The notes: generated from the letters alone by a model not told the origin. A DNA stretch of 64,000 nt from Clostridia bacterium (GCA_017624905.1 JAGAMD010000030.1:1-64000); one strand, 5' to 3'. Positions 22,967 through 32,155 are shown, numbered from the stretch's first letter. Numbers and translations are program-made.

Positions 22967-23979
22967 TATAAAATACCTCCGTCAATATATTTTTTCATAT
23001 CTTCTATTTTTATATCTTTCATTGTAAACTCGCCAATTTTATCACAAAAAACAACTGTAATAAAATCTCCCTTTGCTTTCTTATCTCTTTTAATGTAGGA
23101 AAGCAAAATGTCGCTAGACGTGTCTATATTTGTAGGCAAATCGTACTTTTTAAGTACGCTTTTTAAACGTGCTCTAGGTTCTTCTGATGCCATTGGCAAC
23201 ATACCAAGTGCAACACACTCTCCGTGTAGTAGCTCCCCTAGGTTTGCGTTACTTTCAATAGCGTGTCCTATTGTATGTCCAAAATTGAGCACCTTTCGTA
23301 AATTCTTTTCCTTAGGATCCTTTTCTACCACATATTTTTTCAGCTTCAAGCCACCGATAATTATATTATCCAGATTGCTATCAAGATCGCTTGAATTTTC
23401 TATAAGCTCAAACAGCTCACTATCCATAGTAGCAGCCATCTTTATTCCCTCACAAAGTCCAGCCATTAGCTGTCTTTTGTCAAGTGTTTTCAAGGTGTTT
23501 GGATCAATTACGACCTTTTTGGGTTGATAAAATGCACCAACGATGTTTTTAACTCCATCAAGGTCAATGGCAACCTTGCCACCTATTGAGGAATCAAGCT
23601 GAGAAAGAAGTGTTGTAGGAACGTTATAAAAATCAATTCCACGCATATAGCTTGAGGCAACAAAGCCACCGAGGTCGCCACACACGCCACCACCAACAGC
23701 CACCAAGCAGTCAGTACGTGTAAATGACTTTTCTACCATAAATGAAAGTATGCTTTTATAATTATCAAAGCATTTACTAGCCTCGCCTTGCTCAATTTCA
23801 TAGATATAGCCATCCTTTGATGCTTTAAGAACACATTTTGCGTACTCTTTTGGAACGCCACTATCTGTTAAAATCAATACTTTTCTATCTAAATTTAAAT
23901 AGCTTGATATTTTATTTAAGCTACCACGTTCAACTACAATATCATAGCTATCAGCCTCTAAATTCAATGGTAAAATCAT
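22966..23979 (-). CDS. aroB: 3-dehydroquinate synthase
   Basis: 337 residues. NAD- and metal-dependent cyclisation of DAHP to dehydroquinate. Visible: VAVGGGVCGDLGGFVASSYMRG (cofactor loop), VPTTLLSQLDSSIGGKVAID, and the metal-binding region NFGHTIGHAIES. The start at 23979 is preferred over 24000 because AAGGAGG lies 8 bases ahead of it, formed by the very codons (KKEA) of the longer reading; the 24000 start has no ribosome site. Lies 44 bases after pheA. Confidence 0.93.
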   Translation of the reverse strand: MILPLNLEADSYDIVVERGSLNKISSYLNLDRKVLILTDSGVPKEYAKCVLKASKDGYIYEIEQGEASKCFDNYKSILSFMVEKSFTRTDCLVAVGGGVCGDLGGFVASSYMRGIDFYNVPTTLLSQLDSSIGGKVAIDLDGVKNIVGAFYQPKKVVIDPNTLKTLDKRQLMAGLCEGIKMAATMDSELFELIENSSDLDSNLDNIIIGGLKLKKYVVEKDPKEKNLRKVLNFGHTIGHAIESNANLGELLHGECVALGMLPMASEEPRARLKSVLKKYDLPTNIDTSSDILLSYIKRDKKAKGDFITVVFCDKIGEFTMKDIKIEDMKKYIDGGIL

Positions 23980-24023
23980 AGCTTTTGCCTCCTTTTTCAT
24001 TATTCTTTATTTTAGACTAAGGT

Positions 24024-25115
24024 TTATGAGCGATATGTACCTGCCAACTTTAATCTGTCACAGGTAGCACCAAGCTCTCTTAGCATATCCTTGCCACTTT
24101 GGGTATTTATATTTCCATCTGCTTCAACATAGAAATAATAGTTCCAAAGTAGCTCCTTCATAGGACGTGAACGTAAGTTTCTCATATTATATCTATGTGC
24201 ACCAATAATGTCTATTGTTTTAGCAAGAGCTCCTGCCTCGTTTCTTACTGTGAAAACGAGAATAAAATGCTCGTTTTGTCTTCTCTTATGGTCGTCCGGA
24301 AATGTGTTAAGAACACGAGAAAATGCAAAAAATCTTGTTGTGTTTGCTCTTTGCTCATTGATGTTGGCTTGTAAGATGTCAAGATCGAATATTTTTGCGG
24401 TTTCCTCTGATGCAATTGCACCAATGCTATTATCATCAAGCTCCTTAACCGCCTTTGCTGCAAGGGCTGTATTTGAGTAGCTTTTTTGCTCAAAGCCGTG
24501 CTTTTCTATATAGCCTTGGCACTGTGCAAGTGCTTGTGGATGACTAAGAACGGTCTTTATAACTTCTATTTTAGTACCCTTTGGTGCCATCAAGCAATGG
24601 CTAACCTCCAAATCAAGCACTTGATTAACATATAGGCTTCCTGAAAATAGTAAATCCATAACAGTTGAAACATCACCTGCATAGCTATTTTCAACCGGCA
24701 AAACACAAACATCACATTCGCCGTTTTCTACCGATTTATAAGCATCCTCAAAGCTAGGATATGGAATATATGTAGCCTCCGGATATAATTTTTTAGAAGC
24801 GATGTAAGCAAACGCCCCCTCAACGCCTGAGTAAGCAACACGCATCCCCTCGTTGAGTCTTGCTTGATATGAGCGAGATAGCGACATTGTATTTTTGAGA
24901 AACTCAACATAATACTCTTTGATAGTATCGTCGTTTATTAACGCTGAATTTTTAGAAATAAGCTCGTTTTCTCGGCTTGTGTCAAGAATTGATAAGCCGT
25001 GCTCTCTTTTATATTTAGCCACAAGCTCACTTGCCTTCATTCTCTCTTCAAAAAGCTCAGCGATTTTAGTGTCAACCTCGCTGATTTTCTTTCTTGCTAT
25101 TTCAAGCTCGTTCAT
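24024..25115 (-). CDS. pheA: Chorismate mutase / prephenate dehydratase (P-protein)
   Basis: 363-residue bifunctional enzyme of phenylalanine synthesis. An AroQ-type chorismate mutase domain (about 1-88; KxSRENELI-like active-site segment), then prephenate dehydratase (about 92-268; GAFAY, the Asn/Thr-Arg-Phe motif NTTRFFAFSR with TRF at 260-262), then an ACT domain (about 282-355; NMRNLRSRP) that normally binds phenylalanine. GGGGG lies 7 bases ahead of the ATG at 25115; the ATG just before it, at 25118, is the alternative. It is the first gene of the aro operon, about 60 bases after a consensus promoter. Confidence 0.93.
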   Translation of the reverse strand: MNELEIARKKISEVDTKIAELFEERMKASELVAKYKREHGLSILDTSRENELISKNSALINDDTIKEYYVEFLKNTMSLSRSYQARLNEGMRVAYSGVEGAFAYIASKKLYPEATYIPYPSFEDAYKSVENGECDVCVLPVENSYAGDVSTVMDLLFSGSLYVNQVLDLEVSHCLMAPKGTKIEVIKTVLSHPQALAQCQGYIEKHGFEQKSYSNTALAAKAVKELDDNSIGAIASEETAKIFDLDILQANINEQRANTTRFFAFSRVLNTFPDDHKRRQNEHFILVFTVRNEAGALAKTIDIIGAHRYNMRNLRSRPMKELLWNYYFYVEADGNINTQSGKDMLRELGATCDRLKLAGTYRS

Positions 25116-25129
25116 CATTTCACCCCCGT

Positions 25130-25165
25130 TTAGTGGTAAATTGGGCTCGTAAAACACTAACCCAT
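25130..25165 (-). promoter_or_regulatory. Leader hairpin of the aro operon
   Basis: In the short leader of pheA, TTAGTG pairs with CACTAA around a 19-base loop that also contains GCCC able to pair with GGGG of the ribosome site. No T-box motif, leader peptide or terminator is seen. Confidence 0.35.
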
Positions 25166-25182
25166 TATAACTATAATATATT

Positions 25183-25211
25183 ATTATACGCCTATATTTT
25201 TTCAATGTCAA
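25183..25211 (-). promoter_or_regulatory. Sigma-A promoter of the aro operon
   Basis: On the minus strand: TTGACA, 17 bases, TATAAT - a full consensus match. Confidence 0.88.
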
Positions 25212-25297
25212 TATTTGGGTAACACTTTTTTGCTTTAACACGCTAAAATTTTCATTTAAAAAGTTCCCATATATAAAACTTTTTATCATTATTAAAT

Positions 25298-25330
25298 AAA
25301 AAAGGCGTGTGCCGAAGCACACACCTTTTT
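25298..25330 (-). terminator. Terminator of the Cys-repeat lipoprotein gene
   Basis: Stem AAAAGGTGTGTGC / GCACACGCCTTTT on the minus strand, closed by a stable TTCG tetraloop, one G-T pair, followed by a T-run. Confidence 0.88.
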
Positions 25331-25338
25331 GTGTTTTA

Positions 25339-27474
25339 TTAGATTGCATAGTACATTTGTACTGTTGCAGCTGTTGAAGCTGTAATTTCAACCTTTGCGA
25401 TGTCTTCCCAAACTTCTTCTAGGCTAACTTTAGCAACTGCGCCACTTACGCTTGTTACAACATTAGCATCACCAACATCCTCACCATCTACTATGATATC
25501 ATATGTTGTGATAGCAACATCGTTTTCGTCATATACAGTAATTGTATATGTTGTGCCCGCTTCACCATTGAGAATGATGAGTGCAGGTCCATAGTACTCT
25601 TGACCTGTTACAATTGGATCACCATCTTGATCCTTCTTGATGTTACCATTTTCATCTTTTTCATATACATCGTGCAAGAATACCTTTGAGAATGCTGTGT
25701 TAGCAGTTAGGTCAAATGCTGCATCCGGAGCCTTAGTTGCAATGAACTCAACCTTAAGTTGGCACTTGCATGCCGCTGTTCCCTTATTGCCACATGTGCA
25801 GAGTGTATCTACATCTGTCTTAGTAGCTGTTGTTACATCTCTATATGACTTAGCGCATTTGAAGCATGTTATTGTTCCATCATCGGATGGATCACTATAA
25901 TCGTGAGCTGCTAGAGGTGTATAGTCTCTACGCTCTGAAGCTGTACATGTCTTATCGCCTGAGCAGTGATATGTTGTATAACCATATACTGTGCATGTTG
26001 AAGGTGTTACTTCGCCCTTCTTGTCATATGTATGTACATTTGTTGCGTCTGCAGCTGTGTCATCTGGATAGCCTTCAAACAATGTTTCACATTCTGAGCA
26101 GTAGTATTTACCACGTGTTACACATGTTGGAGCAATACCACCTGTAAAGTCACCCTTTGTATAACCGGTATGGATAGCATTTTCAATTGGTGTGTCGCCT
26201 TTTACATTGTATGCTGTTGCTTTACAATCCTTACACTGATAGTTCCAGTTACCATCTGTCTTACAGAATGGCTTTCCGTCCTTAAGGTCTTCAGGAATTA
26301 ACTCCCAGCTTTCGCCGTTTCCATGATTTGTAGGAGCAGTATCGTCTCTGTTTTCGCTTGCTGTACATCCTTCGTCAACTGAGCAGTAATATGTTGTGTA
26401 ACCAGCATCCACACATGTAGGTTCTTTTACAGTTGGATTCTTGTCGAATATGTGTGCGCCTGTAGGATCAACGTCCTTGCTATATTTAGCTGGGTTAGCA
26501 ACTTCATCATCCTTTGTGTTGTAGCCACAGCCCTCTTCTGTACATACTACCCAAGCTGTTCCCTTTGTGATACAGGTAGGCTCAAGAGTTGTTACGTATG
26601 TCCATGAAGATTCATCCGGGTTTCTCTCAAATGTGTGGTTGAGCTTTTCATAGCCGGAAACTGTCTTTTGTTCTCCGCCACATCCGTTTTGACATGTGTG
26701 AATAATGTAACCAGCTGTTGTACAGGTTGGTTTAACTTCTTCCTTAACGTTGGACTTATCCTCAGCCTCTTCGTATTTATGACCGAGCATTGCAAGTGTT
26801 GCAGCAAGAGCCTTGTCAGCCTCTGTAGCCTCAGCACCTATTAAGTCTTCGTATGTCTTTGTTACTGTTTCACCACAGCCATCAGCTTGACATGTGTATG
26901 TGATTGAACCATTTGTCTCACAAGTTGGCTCAACTCTTGTTGCACCTGTTGTGCCATCAAAGTCAGCTCTTTCATATGTATGACCTAGAGCATATAGAGG
27001 AACTCTTGCACCTGCGCTGTTACCACAACGTGAGCAAATTCTATCCTCGTAGCCTGCAGTTGTACATGTTGGAGCTACACCAGCGTCTTGGAAATCGTGA
27101 GCTTCCGGAGCATAGCTTGGCTCTGTCTCGTGCTTCTTTTCAGTAGCATCACAGTTCTCTCTTGCACATGCGTAGTTGTCCCAACCACCCTCTTGACAAG
27201 TAGGAGCTACTGTGTCAACGAATTGCATATCGTGACCAAGAGCCGCTGCGTTCTCTTCCTTTGTCGCTTGACAAAGTGAGCACTTAAATGTTTCTATACC
27301 TGCTGTTGTACAGGTTGCTGTTGATGACTGTGATTCCCAGTTATGTGTGCACTCAGCAGGAGGATTTGTTCCTGTGTTAGTGTTTGTGTCAGAATTCTTT
27401 TTACCGCCACAAGCAGAAAGTACTACAACAAATGTGAGCACAGCCATGATTATGAATAAAATTCTTTTTTTCAT
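25339..27474 (-). CDS. Lipoprotein with tandem Cys-pair repeats
   Basis: 711 residues. Signal peptide with a good lipobox (VVLSAC at about 18-23), so lipid-anchored outside the cell. Residues about 40-560 hold roughly a dozen degenerate repeats of 40-50 residues built on CT-x-AG-Y/I-x4-C-x2-C-x(n)-GH, for example TCTTAGIETFKCSLC and TCTTAGYEDRICSRCG. The spacing suggests small zinc-ribbon-like or disulfide units. The last 140 residues form a separate beta-rich domain. From memory, such repeats are common in surface proteins of gut Firmicutes and have no assigned role. AAGGAG supports the ATG at 27474. Single gene, promoter at 27511-27539. Confidence 0.8.
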   Translation of the reverse strand: MKKRILFIIMAVLTFVVVLSACGGKKNSDTNTNTGTNPPAECTHNWESQSSTATCTTAGIETFKCSLCQATKEENAAALGHDMQFVDTVAPTCQEGGWDNYACARENCDATEKKHETEPSYAPEAHDFQDAGVAPTCTTAGYEDRICSRCGNSAGARVPLYALGHTYERADFDGTTGATRVEPTCETNGSITYTCQADGCGETVTKTYEDLIGAEATEADKALAATLAMLGHKYEEAEDKSNVKEEVKPTCTTAGYIIHTCQNGCGGEQKTVSGYEKLNHTFERNPDESSWTYVTTLEPTCITKGTAWVVCTEEGCGYNTKDDEVANPAKYSKDVDPTGAHIFDKNPTVKEPTCVDAGYTTYYCSVDEGCTASENRDDTAPTNHGNGESWELIPEDLKDGKPFCKTDGNWNYQCKDCKATAYNVKGDTPIENAIHTGYTKGDFTGGIAPTCVTRGKYYCSECETLFEGYPDDTAADATNVHTYDKKGEVTPSTCTVYGYTTYHCSGDKTCTASERRDYTPLAAHDYSDPSDDGTITCFKCAKSYRDVTTATKTDVDTLCTCGNKGTAACKCQLKVEFIATKAPDAAFDLTANTAFSKVFLHDVYEKDENGNIKKDQDGDPIVTGQEYYGPALIILNGEAGTTYTITVYDENDVAITTYDIIVDGEDVGDANVVTSVSGAVAKVSLEEVWEDIAKVEITASTAATVQMYYAI

Positions 27475-27510
27475 GATTTTCTCCTTAAAATCAATTTTTT
27501 TCACAATTAT

Positions 27511-27539
27511 ATTATATAATACGGAAATATAACTGTCAA
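27511..27539 (-). promoter_or_regulatory. Sigma-A promoter of the Cys-repeat lipoprotein gene
   Basis: On the minus strand: TTGACA, 17 bases, TATAAT. Confidence 0.85.
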
Positions 27540-27626
27540 TAGATTTGTATACTTTTTGGTTAAATGCCCAATTGATAATTACTTTTTTTGTGCATTTTCA
27601 CCATATTTACATCCTTATTAAATATA

Positions 27627-27653
27627 AAAGCAGACGATCGTACATCGTCTGCT
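27627..27653 (-). terminator. Terminator of tilS-ftsH
   Basis: GCAGACGAT and ATCGTCTGC form a perfect 9-bp stem around a 5-base loop, followed on the minus strand by TTTTATATTT. Confidence 0.78.
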
Positions 27654-27659
27654 TCATTG

Positions 27660-29786
27660 TTATTCTTGCTCGTTATTGATATTTTGATCGTCTTCCTCAG
27701 CCTTTGGCTCTAGGACTTCAACCTCATTATCATCTGTTGCACTTTCGTCTTGGCTGTTATCGTCGTCAGAAAGACCGAGCTCTCTTTCAAGCCTCTTTCT
27801 TTCCTCCTCAGCTTGACGCTTTGCCTCTTCGATTTGACGAGCACGTCTTTCATTTTCCTCTATACTTCTTTTCTTTTTCTCTGTTAGAAGTGCTTCAACC
27901 TCTTCAATTGTTGCACCTTCCTTCATAGCAGCCTCAAACTGCTCATCATCCATAATTTCATTACGGAGTAAGAATTCAGTAATAAAGTCGAGCTTTTCTC
28001 TGTATTTTGTGAGTAGCTCCTTTGCAAGATTATATGCTTCATCAATAATTTTCTTAATTTCACGGTCGATTGTTGCAGCGGTTTCATCTGAATAGTTAGG
28101 AGTTGAGCCGAAGTCTCTGCCCAAGAACACCTCGTTTGCACCGTGCTGTGAGCCAAAGTGTATAGTACCAAGCTCGTCGCTCATACCATAGACAGTAACC
28201 ATCTTTCTTGCCATTTCAGTAGCACGCATAATGTCGTTTGATGCACCACCTGTATAGTCACCAAACACGATTTGTTCAGCAACACGGCCTCCAAGCATCA
28301 TAGCGATGGTTTCCTTCATTTCTTGCTTTGATTCGCTATATTTATCCTCAAGTGGTGGAGTTAATGTATAGCCAAGAGCCCTTCCACTTGGAATAATTGA
28401 AATTTGTCTTACAGGATCTTGTGTTGGCAATACGTGGGATAGGATTGCGTGACCTGCCTCGTGATAGGCTGTATTACGTCTTTCCTTATCGCTCATCTTT
28501 CTTGCCTTCTTCTGTGTGCCAACTGTAATCTTAATCATAGCATCCTCAATTTCAGCCATACCAATAAGATTCTTGCCACGACGAGCTGCCAAGAGCGCAC
28601 TTTCATTAAGTAGGTTAGCTAGGTCAGCACCTGTAAATCCAACTGTTGTTTGAGCAATTTTGCGTAAATCAACTGTTTCTTCAAACGGCTTATTCTTTGA
28701 GTGAACCTTTAAAATTTCTTCTCTGCCCTTAATATCCGGGTAGCCAATTGTAACCTGACGGTCAAAACGACCCGGTCTTAATAGAGCTGAATCGAGTATG
28801 TCAGGACGGTTAGTCGCTGCCATAACGATAATTCCTGAATGTCCGTCAAAGCCGTCCATTTCAACAAGGAGTTGGTTAAGTGTTTGTTCTCTTTCGTCGT
28901 GTCCACCGCCGAGACCTGCACCTCTTTGACGACCAACTGCATCAATTTCATCAATAAATATAATTGCGGCAGGTGATTTTCTCGCATTGTTAAAGAGATC
29001 TCTTACACGAGATGCACCGACACCAACATACATTTCTACAAAGTCAGAGCCGGACATTGAATAGAATGGAACACCAGCCTCACCCGCAACAGCCTTAGCA
29101 AGTAAGGTTTTACCTGTACCCGGAGGGCCTACAAGAAGCACACCGTGAGGAATTTTTGCACCTAGATGTGTGAATTTTGATGGATTCTTTAGGTATTCAA
29201 CACACTCGGTAAGCTCTTCCTTTTCCTCGTCTGCACCCGCAACGTCATCAAAGGTAACTCTTTTGTCCTTATCTGTTATGTTTCTAGCCTTGGATTTTCC
29301 AAAGCCACCCATTTTGTCGCCATGTGCTTGACGCATTGAGAATACCATAAAGATAATTACAATACCAACGAGAATAATAAATGGTAGGTATTGAACAAAC
29401 CAAGGTGTTTCCTTGTATTTTATAATATTTCTGTTTTCGTCAGTAAGCTTCCAATCGGGATTGTTTTCAAATGTTTTTTCAATTTCGTGCAAATCGCCTG
29501 TTCCATAGTATGGGGCAAAGAACTTGTGAAAATCAATAGTGGTAAACTCACATACCTTCTTTTCGGTTGTACCATCTTCCTTTACAAGCTCAACCGTCAT
29601 TTTATTGTTGTTTTCGTTATACTCGTATTTTACGACCTTATTATCGTAAAAATCACTTATCATTTGTGAATAAGTATATTTTTCCGGCTTGTTTAGATAA
29701 TAGAATATGCCAACTATTGCGGCAATCAAAACAGCGATTAATAAAACGTATATTATTATCGCCGCGACGTTCTTTTTCTTTTTCAT
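27660..29786 (-). CDS. ftsH: ATP-dependent membrane zinc metalloprotease FtsH
   Basis: 708 residues. Hexameric AAA+ protease that degrades membrane and unfolded proteins. Two transmembrane helices (about 8-30 and 130-150) flank an external domain. AAA module: Walker A GPPGTGKT (220-227), Walker B IIFIDE (275-280), second-region-of-homology Arg fingers ([11 protein letters not shown]). The zinc site HEAGH is at 442-446. The C-terminal 90 residues are unusually charged: a coiled coil followed by a Glu/Asp-rich tail. The ATG overlaps the tilS stop (ATGA), the classic tilS-ftsH arrangement although hpt is missing here. Confidence 0.95.
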   Translation of the reverse strand: MKKKKNVAAIIIYVLLIAVLIAAIVGIFYYLNKPEKYTYSQMISDFYDNKVVKYEYNENNNKMTVELVKEDGTTEKKVCEFTTIDFHKFFAPYYGTGDLHEIEKTFENNPDWKLTDENRNIIKYKETPWFVQYLPFIILVGIVIIFMVFSMRQAHGDKMGGFGKSKARNITDKDKRVTFDDVAGADEEKEELTECVEYLKNPSKFTHLGAKIPHGVLLVGPPGTGKTLLAKAVAGEAGVPFYSMSGSDFVEMYVGVGASRVRDLFNNARKSPAAIIFIDEIDAVGRQRGAGLGGGHDEREQTLNQLLVEMDGFDGHSGIIVMAATNRPDILDSALLRPGRFDRQVTIGYPDIKGREEILKVHSKNKPFEETVDLRKIAQTTVGFTGADLANLLNESALLAARRGKNLIGMAEIEDAMIKITVGTQKKARKMSDKERRNTAYHEAGHAILSHVLPTQDPVRQISIIPSGRALGYTLTPPLEDKYSESKQEMKETIAMMLGGRVAEQIVFGDYTGGASNDIMRATEMARKMVTVYGMSDELGTIHFGSQHGANEVFLGRDFGSTPNYSDETAATIDREIKKIIDEAYNLAKELLTKYREKLDFITEFLLRNEIMDDEQFEAAMKEGATIEEVEALLTEKKKRSIEENERRARQIEEAKRQAEEERKRLERELGLSDDDNSQDESATDDNEVEVLEPKAEEDDQNINNEQE

Positions 29787-31099
29787 TTATTCCTCCGTCT
29801 ATATATATTGATTATGAAATCTTTTCCTTTAAAGCCATCCTTGATTGTTACCGAAGGAACAGCAATAATTTCATTATTCATACAAATTAGTGGTATTTTT
29901 GTGCGCTTGTGTGATGGAATATGATTGTCAACAAAAAGCTTTTTTATCTTTTTTGTCATATTTCCGCTTTTTATTATGTCTCCATCTTTTTTCGAACGCA
30001 CATAAAGGGGAGCATCGATTTTCTCGCTATTTAGCTTTATCTGATATTCCAAATCATAGTCGGTTGACTCATAACTAGAATTTAGAGTGATTATTATATC
30101 ATCGCCTAGGTAATTAATTTCATTATCTAGTGATAAGCTAAATTGCTCAGCTGTAAGCTCACTGGTCTTGACAAAATGAGCATACGAGTGTTCAACTTTA
30201 AACGAAATTCCGTTTGATAAATTCACCATCGCCCCTGCTTGAGCATTTTTCGATAGGCTTATGGCAGAAGCTATATCGTTATAATCAAGGCGAACTGGTG
30301 AAATTTTTTTCAAAAGTCGCGATGAAAGTGAAGGCTCCAGCTCCCTTAATATAGATATATCTATTTTATCAATTATATTATTATCTATAATTATTTTATC
30401 TACTTGCTTTTCAAAATATTTCTCATCCTCGGAAATAATGCTGCCAAGACGCAAAATAGAGCGGTTTAAATCCGGATTGATTTTTTCAAGCTCAGGAATT
30501 ATGTCGTGCCTTATGTGATTTCTTGTGTATTTAGTATCGCTGTTGGTTGAATCAGTTACATACTCTATATTATTTGCCAAGCAATACTCAATTATTTCTT
30601 TTTTTGCAGTAGTGATTAGTGGGCGCATAATTTTGCCCTGTCTTGCCTTTATTCCGGTTAGTCCCTGTGGACCTGTGCCACGAGCAAGGTTGAAAATAAC
30701 CGTTTCTGTATTATCATCAAGATTATGAGCAGTTACAATGCATTTATATTCACTGTTTTTTTCAAGCAATTCATTAAATATTCTATATCGCTCGTTTCTT
30801 GCACATTCCTCAACGCCAATTTTTTGCTCTCTCGCCAGAGCCGGAATATCAATCTTGAATGACAAGAATTTAACACCGTATTTTTCACAGGTTTCCTTTG
30901 CCTTTTGCTCGTCAAGGTCAGCCTCGTGTCCACGTATCATATGATTAATATGCACACAAAGGAGATTTTTGCACTTATCCTTTAAAAAATGCAAAAGTGA
31001 GCTTGAGTCAGCACCGCAGGAATATCCAAGTATCGCGCCATCATAAATATCTTGCATTGAATATTCTTTGATTGCAAGCTCCACCTTATTTAAAAGCAT
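29783..31099 (-). CDS. tilS: tRNA(Ile)-lysidine synthase
   Basis: 438 residues. Attaches lysine to C34 of the tRNA(Ile) CAU anticodon. The N-terminal ATP-pyrophosphatase domain carries YSCGADSSS (26-34), where most TilS proteins have SGGxDS; a Cys replaces the first Gly. Later family segments are clear: HINHMIRGHEAD, TAHNLDDNTETVIFNL, RNHIRHDIIPEL, and the C-terminal domain with RSKKDGDII and KKIKKLFVDNHIP. AAGGAG precedes the ATG. It is first in a two-gene operon with ftsH. Confidence 0.93.
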   Translation of the reverse strand: MLLNKVELAIKEYSMQDIYDGAILGYSCGADSSSLLHFLKDKCKNLLCVHINHMIRGHEADLDEQKAKETCEKYGVKFLSFKIDIPALAREQKIGVEECARNERYRIFNELLEKNSEYKCIVTAHNLDDNTETVIFNLARGTGPQGLTGIKARQGKIMRPLITTAKKEIIEYCLANNIEYVTDSTNSDTKYTRNHIRHDIIPELEKINPDLNRSILRLGSIISEDEKYFEKQVDKIIIDNNIIDKIDISILRELEPSLSSRLLKKISPVRLDYNDIASAISLSKNAQAGAMVNLSNGISFKVEHSYAHFVKTSELTAEQFSLSLDNEINYLGDDIIITLNSSYESTDYDLEYQIKLNSEKIDAPLYVRSKKDGDIIKSGNMTKKIKKLFVDNHIPSHKRTKIPLICMNNEIIAVPSVTIKDGFKGKDFIINIYRRRNK

Positions 31100-31131
31100 A
31101 CAGATATCTCCTTATCAAAAATACACATATA

Positions 31132-31160
31132 ATATTACATTATTTTTCTTAAAAAAGCAA
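31132..31160 (-). promoter_or_regulatory. Sigma-A promoter of tilS-ftsH
   Basis: On the minus strand: TTGCTT, 17 bases, TAATAT. Confidence 0.6.
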
Positions 31161-31236
31161 TACTTATTAACAATTTTTAAATAAATTCACCTTATTATCA
31201 CTTTATTTTCAAAATAGATATGGTAAATATTGTTCA

Positions 31237-31265
31237 TTGATATAATTCTGGCAACATAGTAAAAT
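31237..31265 (+). promoter_or_regulatory. Sigma-A promoter of the small membrane protein gene
   Basis: TTGATA (31237-31242), 17 bases, TAAAAT (31260-31265). Confidence 0.7.
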
Positions 31266-31292
31266 AATTGTGTAGGAAACGGAGGGATAGCT

Positions 31293-31520
31293 TTGAATTA
31301 TGATGCTCACATAATAAATTACTTTAAGCTACTTGCATTAATTATAATCACAACACTTTTAAATGTCATAAGCATACTGCTCAAAGGAAATGGTTACATA
31401 TACGATTTGATAACAAGCAACATAAGTGAGGTTATGGAATACTTAATTTATTCATTTCTGTTCTTTCTCCTTGGTTTCGCAAGTTGGTACATATACGGCA
31501 AAATAAAAAAGGAAATATAA
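31293..31520 (+). CDS. Small two-helix membrane protein, TTG start
   Basis: 75 residues: helix at about 11-30 (YFKLLALIIITTLLNVISIL), a short loop, helix at about 48-68, and a basic tail KIKKE. The TTG at 31293 is the start because GGAGGG (31281-31286) lies 6 bases ahead and no ATG in frame follows nearby. It has its own promoter and no close neighbours, so it is probably a real small protein. No family recognised. Confidence 0.6.
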   Translation: MNYDAHIINYFKLLALIIITTLLNVISILLKGNGYIYDLITSNISEVMEYLIYSFLFFLLGFASWYIYGKIKKEI

Positions 31521-32153
31521 TAGTCAAAAAAACACTAAAAAAGTCGATTTATCACGACTAAAAAACAGACTTTAGCATACTAAAATTTAAGTAGCACAAA
31601 GTCAAGCACGGCAAGGTTTTTGTGCAATTTGTTCAAAAGCAACCATTTAAACGTTGAATATTCACCTCATTTTTTGAATAATTTTTGTCAAGTCTTTTTT
31701 AAAAATTTTTATTTTTCTACACATCGATTTTCGACATTTGAGTAAAACAATGGTAATTTTTTTCACTTTTCAACAGGGCAAAAACGTGGAAAAGTGGAAA
31801 TTTGACGTGATTTTGTTGGAGTTTTGCACTTTTTCCACTAGGTTTTCCACGCCTAAACACAGATTTCAACATTAAGTTTATTTTGAGTTCATTATCGGCA
31901 AGTGTATAAAATGATTGTGGCATTTGCACAATTTATGTTAGTTGACTAACTAATAAAAAGATGCGAATTTTTCTGCATTTTCACCAAATGATGAATAAAG
32001 ACAAAAGCCAAAAATGAATATTCATTCTTTATTCATTTTCATAATTTTGATTGATATTTTGAGTGGTGTTCTCTCTTCGGTTACAGCCAATATTTTCTCT
32101 TTTATAAAAGATATATGGTTAAATAAATAAAAATCGCACCAATGGTGCGATTT
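31521..32153. other. 633-base non-coding region with dyads
   Basis: AT-rich region without a convincing gene. It contains a terminator-like hairpin AGTCG/CGACT (about 31541-31559, T-run on the minus strand), an imperfect inverted array of four TTTTCCAC/GTGGAAAA words (31787-31852), a GTTAGT-TG-ACTAAC palindrome (31937-31950), and two TTGTGCA words (31620-31626, and 31925-31931 on the other strand). The minus-strand reading frame at 31717-31929 has no ribosome site and crosses the dyad. Confidence 0.6.
31787..31852. repeat. Long imperfect inverted repeat of GTGGAAAA/TTTTCCAC words
   Basis: CGTGGAAAA-GTGGAAA on the left faces TTTCCAC-TAGG-TTTTCCACG on the right across about 30 bases. It gives 16 paired bases with one 4-base bulge. 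No coding sequence covers it. Confidence 0.7.
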
Positions 32154-32155
32154 TT
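32129..32155 (-). terminator. Terminator of the serine hydrolase gene
   Basis: AAAAATCGCACC, loop AAT, GGTGCGATTTTT. Confidence 0.85.

Noticed and set aside
25116..25182. T-box or attenuator of the aro operon
   Set aside because: The leader after the promoter is about 60 bases, has no T-box motif (AGGGTGGNACCGCG) and no terminator.
25400..27400. CRISPR-like or satellite repeats
   Set aside because: The repetitive DNA lies wholly within one reading frame and reflects the protein Cys repeats; spacing and sequence vary.
31787..31852. Replication origin with DnaA boxes
   Set aside because: The words are TTTTCCAC rather than TTATCCACA, no dnaA, dnaN or rpmH lies near, and there is no AT-rich unwinding block beside a box cluster.
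31717..31929. Minus-strand 70-codon reading frame in the large gap
   Set aside because: No ribosome site, no protein-like composition, and it runs across the GTGGAAAA/TTTTCCAC dyad. Treated as chance.
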